From contig NC_072896.1 in assembly GCF_027943255.1 (NCBI RefSeq), forward strand, positions 64,126,501-64,190,500: 64,000 nt of DNA, written 5' to 3'. This document shows, in pieces, positions 22,174-34,600 of this stretch. The translations under genes were made by a program, and so were the position numbers. This stretch comes from Anastrepha obliqua. Its lineage: Eukaryota > Arthropoda > Insecta > Diptera > Tephritidae. The first letter of the stretch is position 1. Every line of letters starts with the position of its first letter. The notes below the pieces were generated by a model. That model did not search any database, was not told where the DNA came from, and saw only the letters and a list, made by a program, of their open reading frames with translations.

Positions 22174-23064
22174 GTCCATATAGCGTTTGCTTTTTGAACC
22201 ACCTATTTTTTTGAGAATGGTAATGCAAATGACATGCCAAATGTGTTCATAATTTACTTAAAGGTTTGACATTTACGAAATGGGACGCTGTACGCTTGAA
22301 CAAAATTGAGAAATATTGAAAACCTATTTCCAAAGTGGTGAGTCTTCTCCTTCTGCTTCTGATGAAGCTCATTTTCACATCGGTGGCTATGTCAATAAGC
22401 AAAATTGTCGGATTTGGGGCTCAGAAAATCCACACGTTACTGTAGAGAAGCAAATGCATCCTCAACGAGTCACTGTTTGGTGCGGTTTTTGGTCTGGCGG
22501 CATCATCGGGCCTTTTTTTTCGAAAATGAGCGAGGAGCCACGGTTACAGTAAATGGCGAGCGTTACCGTGACATGCTGAACGAGTTTTTGTTTCCAAAAA
22601 TTGAAGAGGATGACATGGACGACATTTGGTTTCAACAGGACGGTCCAACTTGTCACACTACCAAAGTTACACTCGAACTTTTGGCTACCGTTTTTGAAAA
22701 CCGAATAATCAGCCGAAATTCCGATATCAATTGGCCGCCTCAGAACTGTGATTTAAGCCGGTTGGACTATTTTTTGTGGGGAGCCGTTAAGGACAAATGC
22801 TATGCGAACCATCCAGAGGCTTTAAAAACACGAAATCGAAGTTGCTATTCATGAAATTGGAGCCTAAACAATCGAAAATGTGCTTAAAAATTGGGTTGAT
22901 CGAATGGCCTACTGTAAAGCCAGTCGTGGCAGTCATATGAACGATATTATTTTTCATTCATAAATAACAATGTTTAATCTTCAAAATAAAAAAAAGTATG
23001 AAAAAATATTGATTAGTTTTTTTTAATAGCCGATTCAAAAAGCAAATTTTACATGGCCCACCCT
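22174..23064 (+). mobile_element. DD41D mariner-like element, internally deleted
   Basis: The right end reads inward as AGGGTGGGCCATGTAAAA, then TTTGCTTTTTGAATCGGC. The left end keeps the matching TTTGCTTTTTGAACCACC but has lost its outer bases near 22174. Between them is a transposase gene with an internal deletion. The terminal sequence differs from that of 6157-6970 and 58170-58803, so this is a separate DD41D subfamily. Confidence 0.75.
22280..22963 (+). pseudogene. DD41D transposase, deleted and frameshifted
   Basis: The start ATG at 22280 opens MGRCTLEQN, followed at once by a stop, and the helix-turn-helix region then collapses into the catalytic domain near 22355. After the junction come SDEAHFHIGGYVNKQNCRIW (first Asp), VTVWCGFWSGGIIGPFF, IWFQQDGPTCH (second Asp) and NCDLSRLDYFLWG. 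The third Asp lies 41 residues after the second, so the catalytic triad itself survives, unlike in the 6218-6865 copy. Frameshifts occur near 22520 and 22830. Confidence 0.8.
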
Positions 23065-23379
23065 ATATAAGCGGCAAGCAGGAATCATCAATTTTTCGAT
23101 ACTTATTGGCGAGAAATACTGTTTATCTGAATATATAAAAGATACATCGTGCTTAGGTGACAAGTGCAATCATCCGCCTCATCTACTAATTTAAAAGAAC
23201 GTAATAAATCTGATACTTCAGTAACTAATAAAGGGAAGAACAAATATTCATATTTGTAACCAATCGTTTATCCAACTTATGCAATATTGATTTTGGCATA
23301 TTGATGTTTACATATGTTTGAATGTACATATTTTGTTAAAAATTTATATTTTTATTTGCTGCGCTATAATAAAATAAAT
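23065..23379. other. No gene seen
   Basis: About 315 bp of AT-rich spacer between a DD41D relic and the maT element. Nothing recognised. Confidence 0.5.
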
Positions 23380-23381
23380 TA

Positions 23382-24673
23382 CAGGGTTCGGCACTCGAAG
23401 TGTAAGCAATTAAAAAGGCCATCAATTTAGTTTGGAAAATTACTTTTATTCAATTCAAAGTAAAAAGTGTGTGAGAATAATACAAAATTAAGAATTAATT
23501 TAATTTTGCTCGAAATTACCACCTTTTGCCATGATCATGGCCTTGAGACGGTCCAGAAACCTATCGCAAGATACCAGAATGTGACTTGCAGGTATCTTGA
23601 CCCACTCGCGGACAATGGCTTTTTTCAGCGCCTTGAGACTGGTGAACCTTTTTGTTCGGAGCTTGTTTTCCAAAATGGCTGCAAGAGAATAATCCATCGG
23701 ATTGGTGTTTGGTGAATTTGAGAGCCATTGTGTGGACGTTTTGAAGTTCGGAACGTTGTTTTTTAGCCATTCCTGGTTCACTCGAGCTTTGTGAGACGGT
23801 GCCGAGTCCTGTTGAAACATACATGGTCTGCCACCAAAACATTTGTCTGTCCGCGGCTTCAAAGCAACCTCCAGAATACATTCCCGATATTATATCGCAT
23901 TTACCTTAACGCCAGGCTCGATGGATATGCGATTACAGCGGCCCAAACCATTACCTGTGGCGGGTGTTGCCTCCTGGTGACTAATCGGTGACTCAAATTC
24001 TCATAAGAACGGTCGATCAAATAAACCCTATCGTTTTGGGAGTTTACGATTTCCTCAATTTGAAAAATTGTCTCGTCAGAAAAAACAATATTCGGAAATT
24101 GACCGCTTTCGGCCAAGCGGAGCAACTCCATCGCTCTCTCAAGTCTGACTTGTTGCTGCTTTAGTGTGAGATCATGCGCCTTGTGGATCTTGTAAGGCTG
24201 GACTTTGAAATCATTTTTCAGTATGAGGCGGATGCTACGGTCAGATGTTTTAGTTCTTTCGCCATTTGATTGGCACTTCGTCGAGGATTTCGCGCAAATT
24301 GCTTCGCTCACTTTTTGAACCATTTCACGTGACGTTGCAGTCTTTTGATAACCACCTCCATGACAATTTGCGATGCTACCAATATCATTTTGACCAGTAA
24401 TGGTGCGAAAAAAAAAATTTATTTATTTTAAGGTGCTCGAGCTCACGAACAATCGCTGGTTGTGATTTCCCAGCCAAATATAATGCAATCACAGTATTAC
24501 GTTTGTAATCCATTACTGATTTTCTTTTTTGGCGTTTACTGCTATTTTATTACTCTTGCGTCTGCGCGCTTCTAAACAATACTCTGGATTGTCATTTAGA
24601 CAACTAGCAGCCATCTTATGCCCATTCATAAGCTGCGCGAACGGTCTGAAGTTGGTTCGAGTGCCGGACCTTG
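23382..24673 (-). mobile_element. maT-type (DD37D) Tc1/mariner element
   Basis: The TIRs are CAGGGTTCGGCACTCGAAG at the left, and CAAGGTCCGGCACTCGAAC when the right end is read inward, with TA at 23380-23381 and 24674-24675. The total of 1292 bp is normal for a complete maT element. The right end abuts a SINE head that begins at 24693 and lacks its first bases. Confidence 0.83.
23500..24512 (-). pseudogene. maT (DD37D) transposase, frameshifted
   Basis: Minus-strand reading starts at an ATG at 24512 (MDYKRNTVIALYLAGKSQ), the N-terminal helix-turn-helix of the Tc1/maT type. An adenine run near 24410-24420 sits within this region. The catalytic part has FSDETIFQIEE (first Asp), QVMVWAAV, MFQQDSAPSH (second Asp) and SPNTNPMDYS. 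Exactly 37 residues lie between second and third Asp, the hallmark of maT elements. The frame is broken near 23880-23900, between the two catalytic halves. All three acidic residues remain, but a full enzyme cannot be made. Confidence 0.82.
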
Positions 24674-24692
24674 TATATAATATAATAATAAA

Positions 24693-24994
24693 TAGCCGAA
24701 TGGGTTGGTGCGTGACTACCATTCGCAATTCACAGAGAGAACGTCGGTTCGAATCTCGGTGAAACACCAAAATTAAGAAAAACATTTTTCTAATAGTGGT
24801 CGCCCCTCGGCAAGCAATGGCAAACCTCCGATTGTATTTCTGCCATGAAAAAGCTCCTGATAAAAATATCTGCCGTTCGGAGTCGGCTTGAAACTGTAGG
24901 TCCCTCCATTTGTGGAACAACATCAAGACGCACACCACAAATAGGAGGAGGAGCTCGGCCAAATACCTAATAGAAGTGTACACGCCAATTATAT
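24693..24994 (+). mobile_element. tRNA-derived SINE, nearly full length
   Basis: Plus-strand copy lacking about the first 10 bases. It has the A-box-like TAGCCGAATGGG and B-box-like GGTTCGAATCTC, the conserved middle (GGCAATGGCAAACCTCCG... GCCATGAAAAAGCTCC... CTGCCGTTCGGAGTCGG), and the 3' end CTCGGCCAAA-N17-CACGCCAATTA. A TA/TTTA tail follows. The 5' boundary sits next to the maT element. Confidence 0.92.
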
Positions 24995-26199
24995 TTATTT
25001 TTTAAATAGTAGTTACATCTCATGGTAGACTAGCGCAGTCTCGCATAGACATACAATTTCTATTGTTTCCCAAAAACATATATTAGCTTCTAGCCGAATA
25101 TGATTTTCTCAGCGTAGGGACGATGAAATGCGTTTAATATGAAAAATTACTTTGCACGGCTAGCGTAGAGCATACGGCAAAGAATACACTAAAGCTGCTG
25201 TGCAAAGATGTAAACACTTGGTTTTGGGTTTATTGGGCGCCCTGTAGCTTTACTATGCAGCCTCCGAATGGCAGATGGTTTTTAAGAGATACAAGGGGGC
25301 AACTGATTTTTCTGCAGCCATCCGTATCTTAATCAATTATTTAGATATACACTTTGATTGGTTAATTCACGGCATACTCTGCTTAGGTTAAATGCTTTGT
25401 TTGAGTCATTTTTTATTATTCGACACCAAACTGCTTATTAAAGATTTGCTTTCTTTTCTTTATGTGGCACAATGATTGCTTGCAATTTGCTTTCAGCATT
25501 TATAGTGTAGATTCCACTTTGAAATTCTTTTGTCTTCCTGCACGCGTGCTCGGATAATGAAGCCACTTGTACTTTAGGTCTGCTATTTACCCACACCCAC
25601 TGACGAGTTTGCATGCATGTATTCCATCTTCAGCCAGCTTGTCTGGTACTTATCCCACTTAATAATGTATGCATATTAACAAACACGTGCTTCTTCTGGT
25701 CTTTGGCTATCTTCCAGCTAAGCAACGGCTTTGCACCCCAATTAGCAGGCGTTTAAATATTAATATTTTCTTTTGGAATGTTGAAATTAGGCGATGGAAC
25801 AACAGTGCAAGTTTGTGTAGTTACGTATATTGGCGAGTGTGAGTTCTCTGCAGGAAAAACCTGAAATACTGAAAACATTTCTATTACTGAATTAAATACT
25901 TTTACTTACGGGGTATGAGGTGATGTGATATTTCGAATTCCCACAATCTATATAATCTGTCCATACACATTATGATGCTTCTTATCTATTTTGTCATGTT
26001 TCTTCATTTTGTTTCATTTTAAGAATACAACAATATAAAGTATTTTTTCTCATTTTATAGTAATATTTATTTGAAAAGAGTATTATTTCCAGTGTTTTTA
26101 TTAATTAAAAAATGGATAATACAACATAAATCATACAATTATTACAAGAAAAGGTAAGTGCTTTAAGCTATAACGCAGATTTATTTGTTTTAGGGTACC
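24995..26199. other. No gene seen; SINE relic at about 25240-25298
   Basis: Mostly AT-rich sequence. At 25240-25298 the stretch around CCTCCGAATGGCAGATGGTT resembles the minus strand of the SINE middle and is probably a very old copy. No coding region supported. Confidence 0.45.
25240..25298 (-). mobile_element. Old SINE fragment
   Basis: CTGTAGCTTTACTATGCAGC followed by CTCCGAATGGCAGATGGTTT aligns with the SINE minus strand (compare CTACAGTTTTGCGCCGCCTC and CGAACGGCGAATGG at 27963-27998). Both ends are lost. Confidence 0.5.
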
Positions 26200-27692
26200 T
26201 TCTGTAAAAAACGCTGCATTTGGGATCGCTTACCTTGCCCATGCGGTATAGGTATCTCCGGTAGTATCTGTGGCCCGAGAGGAACCTAGTTAAGAAGTCC
26301 ACTTCCCCGAAATTCACTATTGATGGAATAAGTCTCGCCTCCCATCTGCTACTCGGTTCAGTGACCCATCGGCTTTGCGACTACAGCATGATTTGGCATG
26401 TCCGTTCCATGGCGCTAGTGATGACGTGTTTCTTCTTGGAGTTCCACGCATCCATTCGCTCCCGGGCCATGAGGTCGACGGGTATCTCCCCGTTGCTCAC
26501 AAAGACTGCAGCGTCAGATACAATGCGCTAAGCTAAGGCAACTCTGAGTGCGGCTGTTCGTTGCACAGCCTCCAGTGCTTTGCAGTTTAGCACAATATTC
26601 CATACTTCGCTGTCGTACAGAATAATTGAGTTTGTGGCCGCCATACTTATACTTCTTTTGCTCTGTATTAGCTCACCGATTTTTGCCATTAATCCCGTGA
26701 CCTTTGCTGCTTTGGTAGCCGCATGCCGTATCCGGGCACAGAAAGTAAGTCTGTAGTCAAGTTAAATACCTAGTTATTTCACCACTTTTGGGGTCACTGT
26801 CGCCCAATGTCAAGCCACCTATTTGTATGCTGACCTCGCATGGCATGTGACCTCATGTCATAAGGATAACTCCGGCCTTATGTTTGGCTAGTTCCAGGCC
26901 GTGGCTCAGCTTCCTCCTAGCGCCCTCAGTGTCGCGGGACGGTATGATCGCCGCTATATCATCCGTGTATCCCACTAGATATGTATATTCTGGCATTTCT
27001 ATGCTCAATATCTCGGGGCCGAGAATAGATACTTGAGCTGCGCCAGACGTTACCGCTTTTGTTTTCTGGCCATCTGGTGTCGTACAGCAGTTCACGCTTA
27101 CTCAGGTAGCTCTGAAGAATCCTTAGCAGGTATGCACCTATTAGAAGCTTTTCACGTAGTGCCTTTATAATGTTTATCCATTGTAAATTGTTAAAGGTAT
27201 TACGTAAATCAAGCGTTGCTAGGACGGTGATGCGGTCCGGGTACGTGGGGTCGTGTTGAGTGCTGCTTACCACCATCTCTTTTGCACCAATAGTTGATTT
27301 TCCGTGCCTTAAACCTATTGCCGTGCTGAAAATTCCTCTGCACTCTCAACAGACTCTGCAAGCCTGCGCTGTATGAGTTTCTCAAGTAATTTCCCCGCGC
27401 TGTCCAGCATGCATAGCGGACGCCAGGCTGATGGTTGCGCTGGACCGCCTTCACCTTTACTGATCAGCGTAAGTTTCTATATTTTCCACAATTTGGGAAA
27501 ATTGCTTTGAGCAATGCGTGCATTGGAAACCTCAAGCATCACGTCTACTCGGCTTTCAGCCACGAGTTTGAGAGCTTCAGCTGGGATGCCGTTTGGGCCT
27601 GGAGCTTTGTTTCTTTCGAGATTTCTTGCCGTGGTTTTCAGCTCTTCCTCAGTGAAGGGTTCGAGCAATGGTGCATTGGGTGCCACAACTTT
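26200..27692 (-). pseudogene. R1-like LINE reverse transcriptase, multiply broken
   Basis: On the minus strand the pieces appear in order. FTEEELKTTARNLERNKAPG (RT N-terminal block) is followed by PNGIPAEAL, both near 27500-27660. LATLDLRNTFNNLQW (palm, first metal Asp) is near 27190-27210, and QVSILGPEILSIEMP with YLVGYTDDIAAIIPS near 26940-27030. The active site is YTDD instead of YADD. The thumb follows, and a C-terminal FLSGHRYYRRYLYRMGKV block lies near 26230-26290. At least three frameshifts and a stop disrupt it. The architecture matches R1-type LINEs, and the fragment at 12795-13290 is from the same family. There is no endonuclease domain; 5' truncated. Confidence 0.8.
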
Positions 27693-27877
27693 CCAGAAAT
27701 AGACATTGATTGATCGAATTTTAATAAATTTATTTATATAAATTTTTCTTGTAGGGTAATTCAAAAACAATACTACGTATAATATACGTATAAAAAGAAT
27801 ACGAGAGGTGCAAACTGTCATCATCAAAGACATAGGTATTTGTTGCACTGCGTAATTATGTATTAATAATTATCATA

Positions 27878-28029
27878 ATTGGCGCTTACACTCTTTTTGG
27901 GTGTTTCACCGAGCTCCTCCTCTTTGTGACGTGCGTGTTGATGTGTTTTACAAATGGGGCGATCTACAGTTTTGCGCCGCCTCCGAACGGCGAATGGTTT
28001 TTATGGCAGAAATACATCCAGAAGTTTTA
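27878..28029 (-). mobile_element. SINE, 5'-truncated
   Basis: Minus-strand copy retaining the 3' half: AATTGGCGCTTACACTC, CCGAGCTCCTCCTC, and CCTCCGAACGGCGAATGG, then GGCAGAAATACATCC. The tRNA-like head is missing, with the break near 28029. Confidence 0.82.
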
Positions 28030-29007
28030 ACACACTTGCAAAGGAGGAAATTTCGTAAATGATAACTCCAGACCACAATGAGAACCAAACAAACGCTGCA
28101 TGTACATTTATATTGCTTTCATCTTGTACTGACCACCCAAATCAAGTTTTCAAAGTTTCCATTGACCCAGCAAAGAGGAGATGCTTCTGCTTATGTGATT
28201 GCTGACCTTAATGTAAAATGTGTATACTGTTGTTTAAAGAGTTTTTTACATATGGTTGCAATGAGCGTATGAACAAAGGCCCAAATTTACATTTTTGTTC
28301 TAATCTTAGTGACATTTCCAATTTTATTGTACACATTGGTACATATACATTAGGGTGCAAATTTAATTTTATTTATAAATTTATGGATAAACCAAAGTTA
28401 AATCATCTAATAAATAAAAAATATAAATTAGTTTACTTGTCCTAAGAATCGATCCAGCGGAGGATGGGTGAACGTTTTTTCCCCCATCATGTTTACCTAT
28501 TACTTCAAACTAAAATACGGCATTCTTTACTTTCTTAGAGTGTGAAATGTTAATAAATATATAAAGTATAAGTAAATCTATATTAATATACTGCGCAGGT
28601 ACAACAAAGTTATTTATTTTTTACTTTTTCAGTCCACCCAATAGTCAATGTTTACAAGTTACTTCGTTCTTTAATTTTTGTATTTCTATCGCTTCATATG
28701 CATTTCATTTTCATTTCTAAAATATCACATGTTTATACATATGTTTACATGCCGTTAGTCATTTTCCCCTATTTTGCAGTTGGCCGCATTATTTTAATTA
28801 TTACTGTATTGCCTGCCATCCATTTCAATTGTTGGAGGGGATTTTGATTTGTTGCCCTTGTTGTTGATACAGTTGCAATTATAGTGGTAGAATTACTAGG
28901 TTGATGATTACAATTACTGCATATGCTGTGGCATAACTTGGTAAAAATATCCCTGTAGGAATAACCTGAACTAGTAAAAAAACTGTGATTCAGAATTACA
29001 CTTCGTT
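28030..29007. other. No gene seen
   Basis: AT-rich sequence. Frames at 28078-28445 overlap and have no motif. Nothing else supported. Confidence 0.5.
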
Positions 29008-29018
29008 ATTCAGGCCAC

Positions 29019-29357
29019 GGCGGCCGCCGTAGTCGAATAGGTTGGTGCATGTCTACCATTCGGAATTCACAGAAAGAACGTAGGTTCGAATCTTGGTGAA
29101 ACACCAAAATTAAGAAAAACATTTTTCTAATAAGGGTCGCACCTTGGCAGGCAATGGCAAACCTCCGAGTGTATTTCTGTCATGAAAAAGCTCCTGATAA
29201 AAATATCTGCCGTTCGGAGTCGGCTTGAAACTGTAGGTCCCTCCATTTGTGGAACAACATCAAGACGGACACAACAAATAGGAGGAGGAGCTCGGCCAAA
29301 CACCCAAAAAGAGTGTACGCGCCAATAATATATATATATATATACATATATATATAC
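29019..29357 (+). mobile_element. Full-length tRNA-derived SINE with 11-bp target duplication
   Basis: The element is flanked by ATTCAGGCCAC at 29008-29018 and 29358-29368, a perfect 11-bp target-site duplication, so the ends are exact: first base G of GGCGGCCGCCGTAGTCG, last bases a TA-rich tail. A-box-like TAGTCGAATAGG and B-box-like GGTTCGAATCTT each carry changes from the other copies. The middle and 3' modules (CTCGGCCAAA ... CGCGCCAATA) are complete. This copy best defines the family: about 300 nt plus a TA tail. Confidence 0.95.
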
Positions 29358-29368
29358 ATTCAGGCCAC

Positions 29369-31498
29369 TGTAATTTGTTTTCAAAAGAGTCAAAGTAAAG
29401 GTAAACAATCGTCTTTCTTATTGCCGGGCTGTAAAATTATTAGCTTTTTTTGTATTTCAATAAATGTGAGTTATTGTATCATATTTGAATTTCAATAATA
29501 ATGTAAACTATCAAATTTGCAAATAAGATTTGGCACCAATTAGCTAAGACAATTAAGCTTTAAATTGTGTTATTAAGCTTGGTGTTCACACAAGCAATTT
29601 AGGTTGTACAATTAGTACTTGACAACTGAAAGTGTTTTGATTTTGTTTATCGAAAATTCGGTGGGAACTAAATGGGAGAAAAACATATTTAGATCAAAGG
29701 TTATTAGTTTATAATAAGCATATTGAATTTTTCTAGTCAATACAATCGAGTTTAATTTAGAGTCTGGCTTTGTTAAAAAAAGAAGGTTAACTTGCTAATT
29801 CCGTAACGCTTAAGGAGCCAGGGGGTTTCGGGTCTTGCATCAATAGAACAAGAGGTAACTTAAAGGTGGTTGTGGAACCTGCTACATAAAATTAAAATAA
29901 ATTTTATACCAATCAATAAGGTTTCCTTTATTATAGAATGAGCATCTTTGTTTTTTGTGGGTCAATTGCAACTGTGTTCTTCTGTATCCCAGAAAGCTCC
30001 TGCACTCGCTCTTCTTATACCGAATAGCGACTTGATTCTTCTCTCTATCCCAGTCTCTTCCTTTTGGGTTTTGGTTTTATAATGAGTCTCAGTTTATAAA
30101 GAAATCGATTATTAAAATATATTTTCTTTGCAAATGTGTTTTTTTTTTTCTATTTGATTTAATGCCATTCCATTTTTTTGTTATTTCGTTTATATTAAGT
30201 TCCCTCTTTTCATTGAACATTAAACATACTTCACAGAGTGGCATAGGGAATCTAACATAATTTATTGCCGATTAAATATTAATTTTTGTATAGTAAATTG
30301 GATTACAATTAGGACTTGAATTGCTAAAATTTTCTTAATTGTCAATTAGTGTTTGATCATAGTTTAAGACCTCCTGAATTGTATAATACGATAATATGTG
30401 CTCTATCCACTTTTGTATCGGCGTCAGCAGCTGAAGCTCCACATAGGCTCGAGTTTAACTATCAAAACATTAGCATGGATCTATTAAAAAAGGTATACAG
30501 AGCACACTGGATCTCATCTGTCGAATTTCGCACATACTCTTATGTACACCGTTCTATGGTATGTTATCTATGTGTGTGTATTATTGACTTGATGGTTATT
30601 GCAATAGAATATCTTGACTAAGGCATAGTTTACGTTCCTTTGTGTTATGTATGCCAGTTTTAAATAGGAATACACCTATACACGCACATTAGGGGTGCGT
30701 TCTATGTAATGCATGTTTACGTAAAATCACAATAAAAATTGTTGAAATAAGGTGAAAAATAACAGTTTTAATTGAGTTTTTAAAAAAACTTCGATGAGGG
30801 TTGATGTGAATGCACTTATATATGTATTTAGGAACTTCCCCTTGTTGCATGTTGTTGTTCCCCTACAAATGGGATAACCTCAAGTTTTAGGCCACCTCCA
30901 AACGGTCGCCTTTTACTTGCCTACATTTACTATTGATAATTCACTATTAATTTACTAATAATTTTTCATTTCAATGTGTTTATATTTATAATTAATACGA
31001 TTTTTATTTTATTTTAATTTATTTATTTTTTTTAATTTGTTTTATTTTATCTTATTTTTTTTTTTGTTTTTAAGGAATACCCCTAATATGTGAAATTTAT
31101 GTTCAGCATTGTGTACAAATTATGTCCTTGATATGTGCTTGTCTCTGAGTTATTGCAGTCACATAATTTGAAAAAATCTCACTGTCGCTTTTATATAATG
31201 ACCTACATAAAAAAAAAATTGTGTGTACCACTTTCCATCCACTTTCTTTTTTTTGAAATTTTTCCAATTATAACTGGTTTTTGTGGGTCACATTTTCTAA
31301 AAGTTCGTGATGCGGGGAGAATATTTTAAATAAACCGAATATGTTCTAGAATTAATATGAAATACTTTGACAATTAAATTAAGAGTATATGCATATTCTT
31401 ATAAATTTCTATAATAGATCATTGAATACTTTAGTACAATTTTTCTAGCATCTAAATTTATTATTATATATCTATATATATACATATATATATATATA
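29369..31498. other. No gene seen; old SINE relic at 30838-30914
   Basis: Two kb of AT-rich sequence with T-rich tracts near 30140-30180 and 31000-31070. A frame at 30349-30621 has no motif. The region ends in a TA microsatellite (about 31465-31498) into which the gypsy element inserted. Confidence 0.45.
30838..30914 (-). mobile_element. Old SINE fragment
   Basis: TGTTGTTCCCCTACAAATGG, then CCTCAAGTTTTAGGCC and CCTCCAAACGG, aligns with the minus strand of the SINE 3' half, with many substitutions. Neither end survives. Confidence 0.5.
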
Positions 31499-31681
31499 TG
31501 TAAACTTGAACAGTCTTTATTATCGCAAAATAGTAATTGAATATATGAAGAAAAATGTATTTTAAAAAATGATCGGAAAAAATATGACTACTGCTACTGC
31601 TGAGGTTACGCTGATGACTAAACTCTTTCCTTCTTCGTACTGGGGTGTTACATACGATTCAGGGCTGGCTGCGATCTTACA
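31499..31681 (-). repeat. 3' LTR (183 bp)
   Basis: Read on the element's strand it begins TGTAAGATCGCAGCC and ends CAAGTTTACA, the usual TG...CA. It differs from the 5' LTR only in the short stretch AAATAG versus AAATTT (plus strand, about 31532-31537). The gag-pol stop codon lies inside its first five bases. Confidence 0.95.
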
Positions 31682-34600
31682 CTCGGTCATCCTGATTGTC
31701 ATATGCCTCAGATGACTCTTCGTCGTGATCGTCTTCATTGTGCTCATAATACCGCCATAGCTTCATATTATCTGCGCTAGTTGATGTTTGACTTGGGCCT
31801 CGAAAGTCCCCAACTTTTTTCACATCGTATCTGCCATGTCTTTTAACTTTGCTTACTTGGTATGGGCCAATGTATTTACTGGCCAGTTTTTTACCTGTTA
31901 CGAACTGTGTGACTTTGATGGCTACTAAATCGGATATTTGATATCCATGCTCTCCTTTTCGTTTTCGATCATAGTTGGATTTGTACACTTCTTGCGCTTT
32001 AAGTATTTGTTTTCTGGCTTCCTGACGGATTTGGTTTCGCTCATTTTGTGTGACTACCAGCAGTTCTTCTTGGAGTACTTTTAGCAGCTCTATATCGGCT
32101 TCGTTTCGCATCTTTACCCCGAACATCACTTCAAACGGTGTAAACTTTGTAGAAGAGTGAACGTGAGAATTGATTGCACGTTGCACTTGTGACGTATATT
32201 TGTACCATTTATCCGGCTCTTTTGCTGACATCTTTGCTAGAATCGAAATAATTACGCGGTTCACTCTCTCGATCTGACCGTTTCCCCTTGGGACGCCGGT
32301 TGTTACTTCAACATGGTCGATTTTATTTTTTTCGCAAAATTCTTTAAACAGTTTGGACGTGAACGCTGTGCCTTGGTCGCTTATTATACGCAGCGGACTG
32401 CCGAATATTGTCACCCATGACTCCAGGTGCCTTACAACTTCCTGTGCATCTGTGCTCTTGGTAGGGTATATCCACGTATACTTGGAGAATCCATCGACGA
32501 TAGCGAAAATATACTTGTAACACTTTGATGTTGTATCCAGAGTACCCAAATGGTCGACATGGAGGGTAGAAAGGGGACTGTCCCCTTTGTCAATACAATG
32601 CAGATAATCTTCTTTCTTACCCAGCTTATGATTGTGCATAATGCATTCGACACAATTTTGAATTACCTGCTGAACTTTCTTTTCAAGATGTGGAATATAG
32701 TAACTCTGTCGTATAGCATGCATTGTCTTTTGGCCACCCATGTGCCCAAATCTATGCGTCTCTTTAATTATTTCGTTCTCCATGCTCTTTGGTATAGCCA
32801 ATACATCCTGCCCATCGACTTGCTTATAAACTAATTGATTTTTCAATTTAAAGTTTTCATATGGTTTTTCTTTAAGAATCTCTGCTACAGCTGTCAAATG
32901 TGAGTCCTGCTTCTGAGCTCTTGCGATCTGGGCTTGAACTTCTGAGGTCACTGTCATCACGGGAAATCGACTTAAACTATCCACATGCTTCATTCTGTTG
33001 CCAGATCGGTGCTCTATATTGTATGCAAAATCTTGCAGGTACATCAACCATTGAACCACTTCACGTGGTATATCTCTTTTCGCATTTGTCTGCTTGAAAG
33101 CCGCGCAATCTGTGACTAGTGTAAACTGTATACCCATCAGGTAGTGACGCAACTTTTTTGTGGCTAAGTATGCTGCTTTTACCTCAAGAAAATAGCTGTG
33201 TAATTTTTCTTCTTGGGGAGAAGTCTTTTTACTCCAGTAGAAAACCGGATGCCATTCTCCGTTCTGGAGCTGTATCAGCGTTGCCCCGAACCCATGTTTC
33301 GACGCATCGACGTGTAGCTGTGTCTCAGCGTTCTGCTTATATATTTGCAGTACAGGTTCTGCAATGAGTGCCGACTTCAAATCATCAATTGCCTTTATTT
33401 CTTCTTCTTTTATCTGAAATACTTCGTTTTTTCTTAACAGTTGTGTCAAGGGTCTAGCTATACCAGCATAATTACGGATAAACTTTCGAAAATATCCGGT
33501 TAAACCCAAAAAAGCCTGTACGTCTCGAATGTTTTTTGGTATCGGAAAGTTTTTGACGGCTTTGACTTTGCTTTTCCCCGGCCAGATACGCCCATTCTCA
33601 ACTTCGTGCCCCAAAAACGCGACTCTCTTTTTCAAAAATTGGCATTTCGACCACTTAATTTCCAAACCATACTGCTGGGCTTGGTTCAATACCATTTGCA
33701 TATTGTCTAAGCATTGTTCTTCTGTACCTCCAAAAATAATAATATCATCAACATAAATTTCCATTATACCTGCGTTAATTAATTTTTGAAAAATGTGGTT
33801 AATATATCTTATGAAAACAGCGGGCGAATTACAAAATCCAAATGGAGCCCTGTTAAATTCATAAAGACCTTCTTTTGTGACAAACGCCGTGTATTTTTTG
33901 CATTGCTCCTCAACTTCGACATGGAAAAATCCATTTGCAAGGTCCATCACGGTAAAATATTTTGCACCCTGCATTTTCTCAAGAACCTCTTCGACAATCG
34001 GTACTGGAAACCTGTCTTTCATAACCATGGAATTTAGCTTACGAAAATCAACGCACAATCTGTAGCTTCCATCTTTTTTCTTTGCCAGCACAACCTTGCT
34101 AGCGACTTCTGAACATGATTCGCGGATAATGCCTTTTTGCAGCCATTCAACTACTTGCTTACGTACAAACTCCCTTTCCATTACTGACAATCGGCTAGGT
34201 GATTCGCGAAGAATAATATTGTTGCTTTTCGGGACAATATTTAATTTAATGTGACTATTTGATTGAATAAAACTCGGCTTATAGTTATCAACCAACTGTT
34301 TGACTGCTTCTTTGTATTTAGGATCCACATCTACCTCATTGCTGCTATGAACATTTAAAACATTGTAACTAGTTTCTCCTGCATTTGTGTCATCTTGTGA
34401 TCGTGAGAAATTATACCCCTTGGCATTTAGTATTACCAAAAACTTTTTCAGAAAATCGTACCCTACAATTGCGTCTACATTTATTTTGCTATCCTTTACA
34501 ACCAAAAACGTATGTTGTGTACTCAACTGGTCCACAACGACTTGTGTTGTAAATTCTCCTAACACATCGGCGGCGACGTTGCCTAAGCCATACAGTCTAG

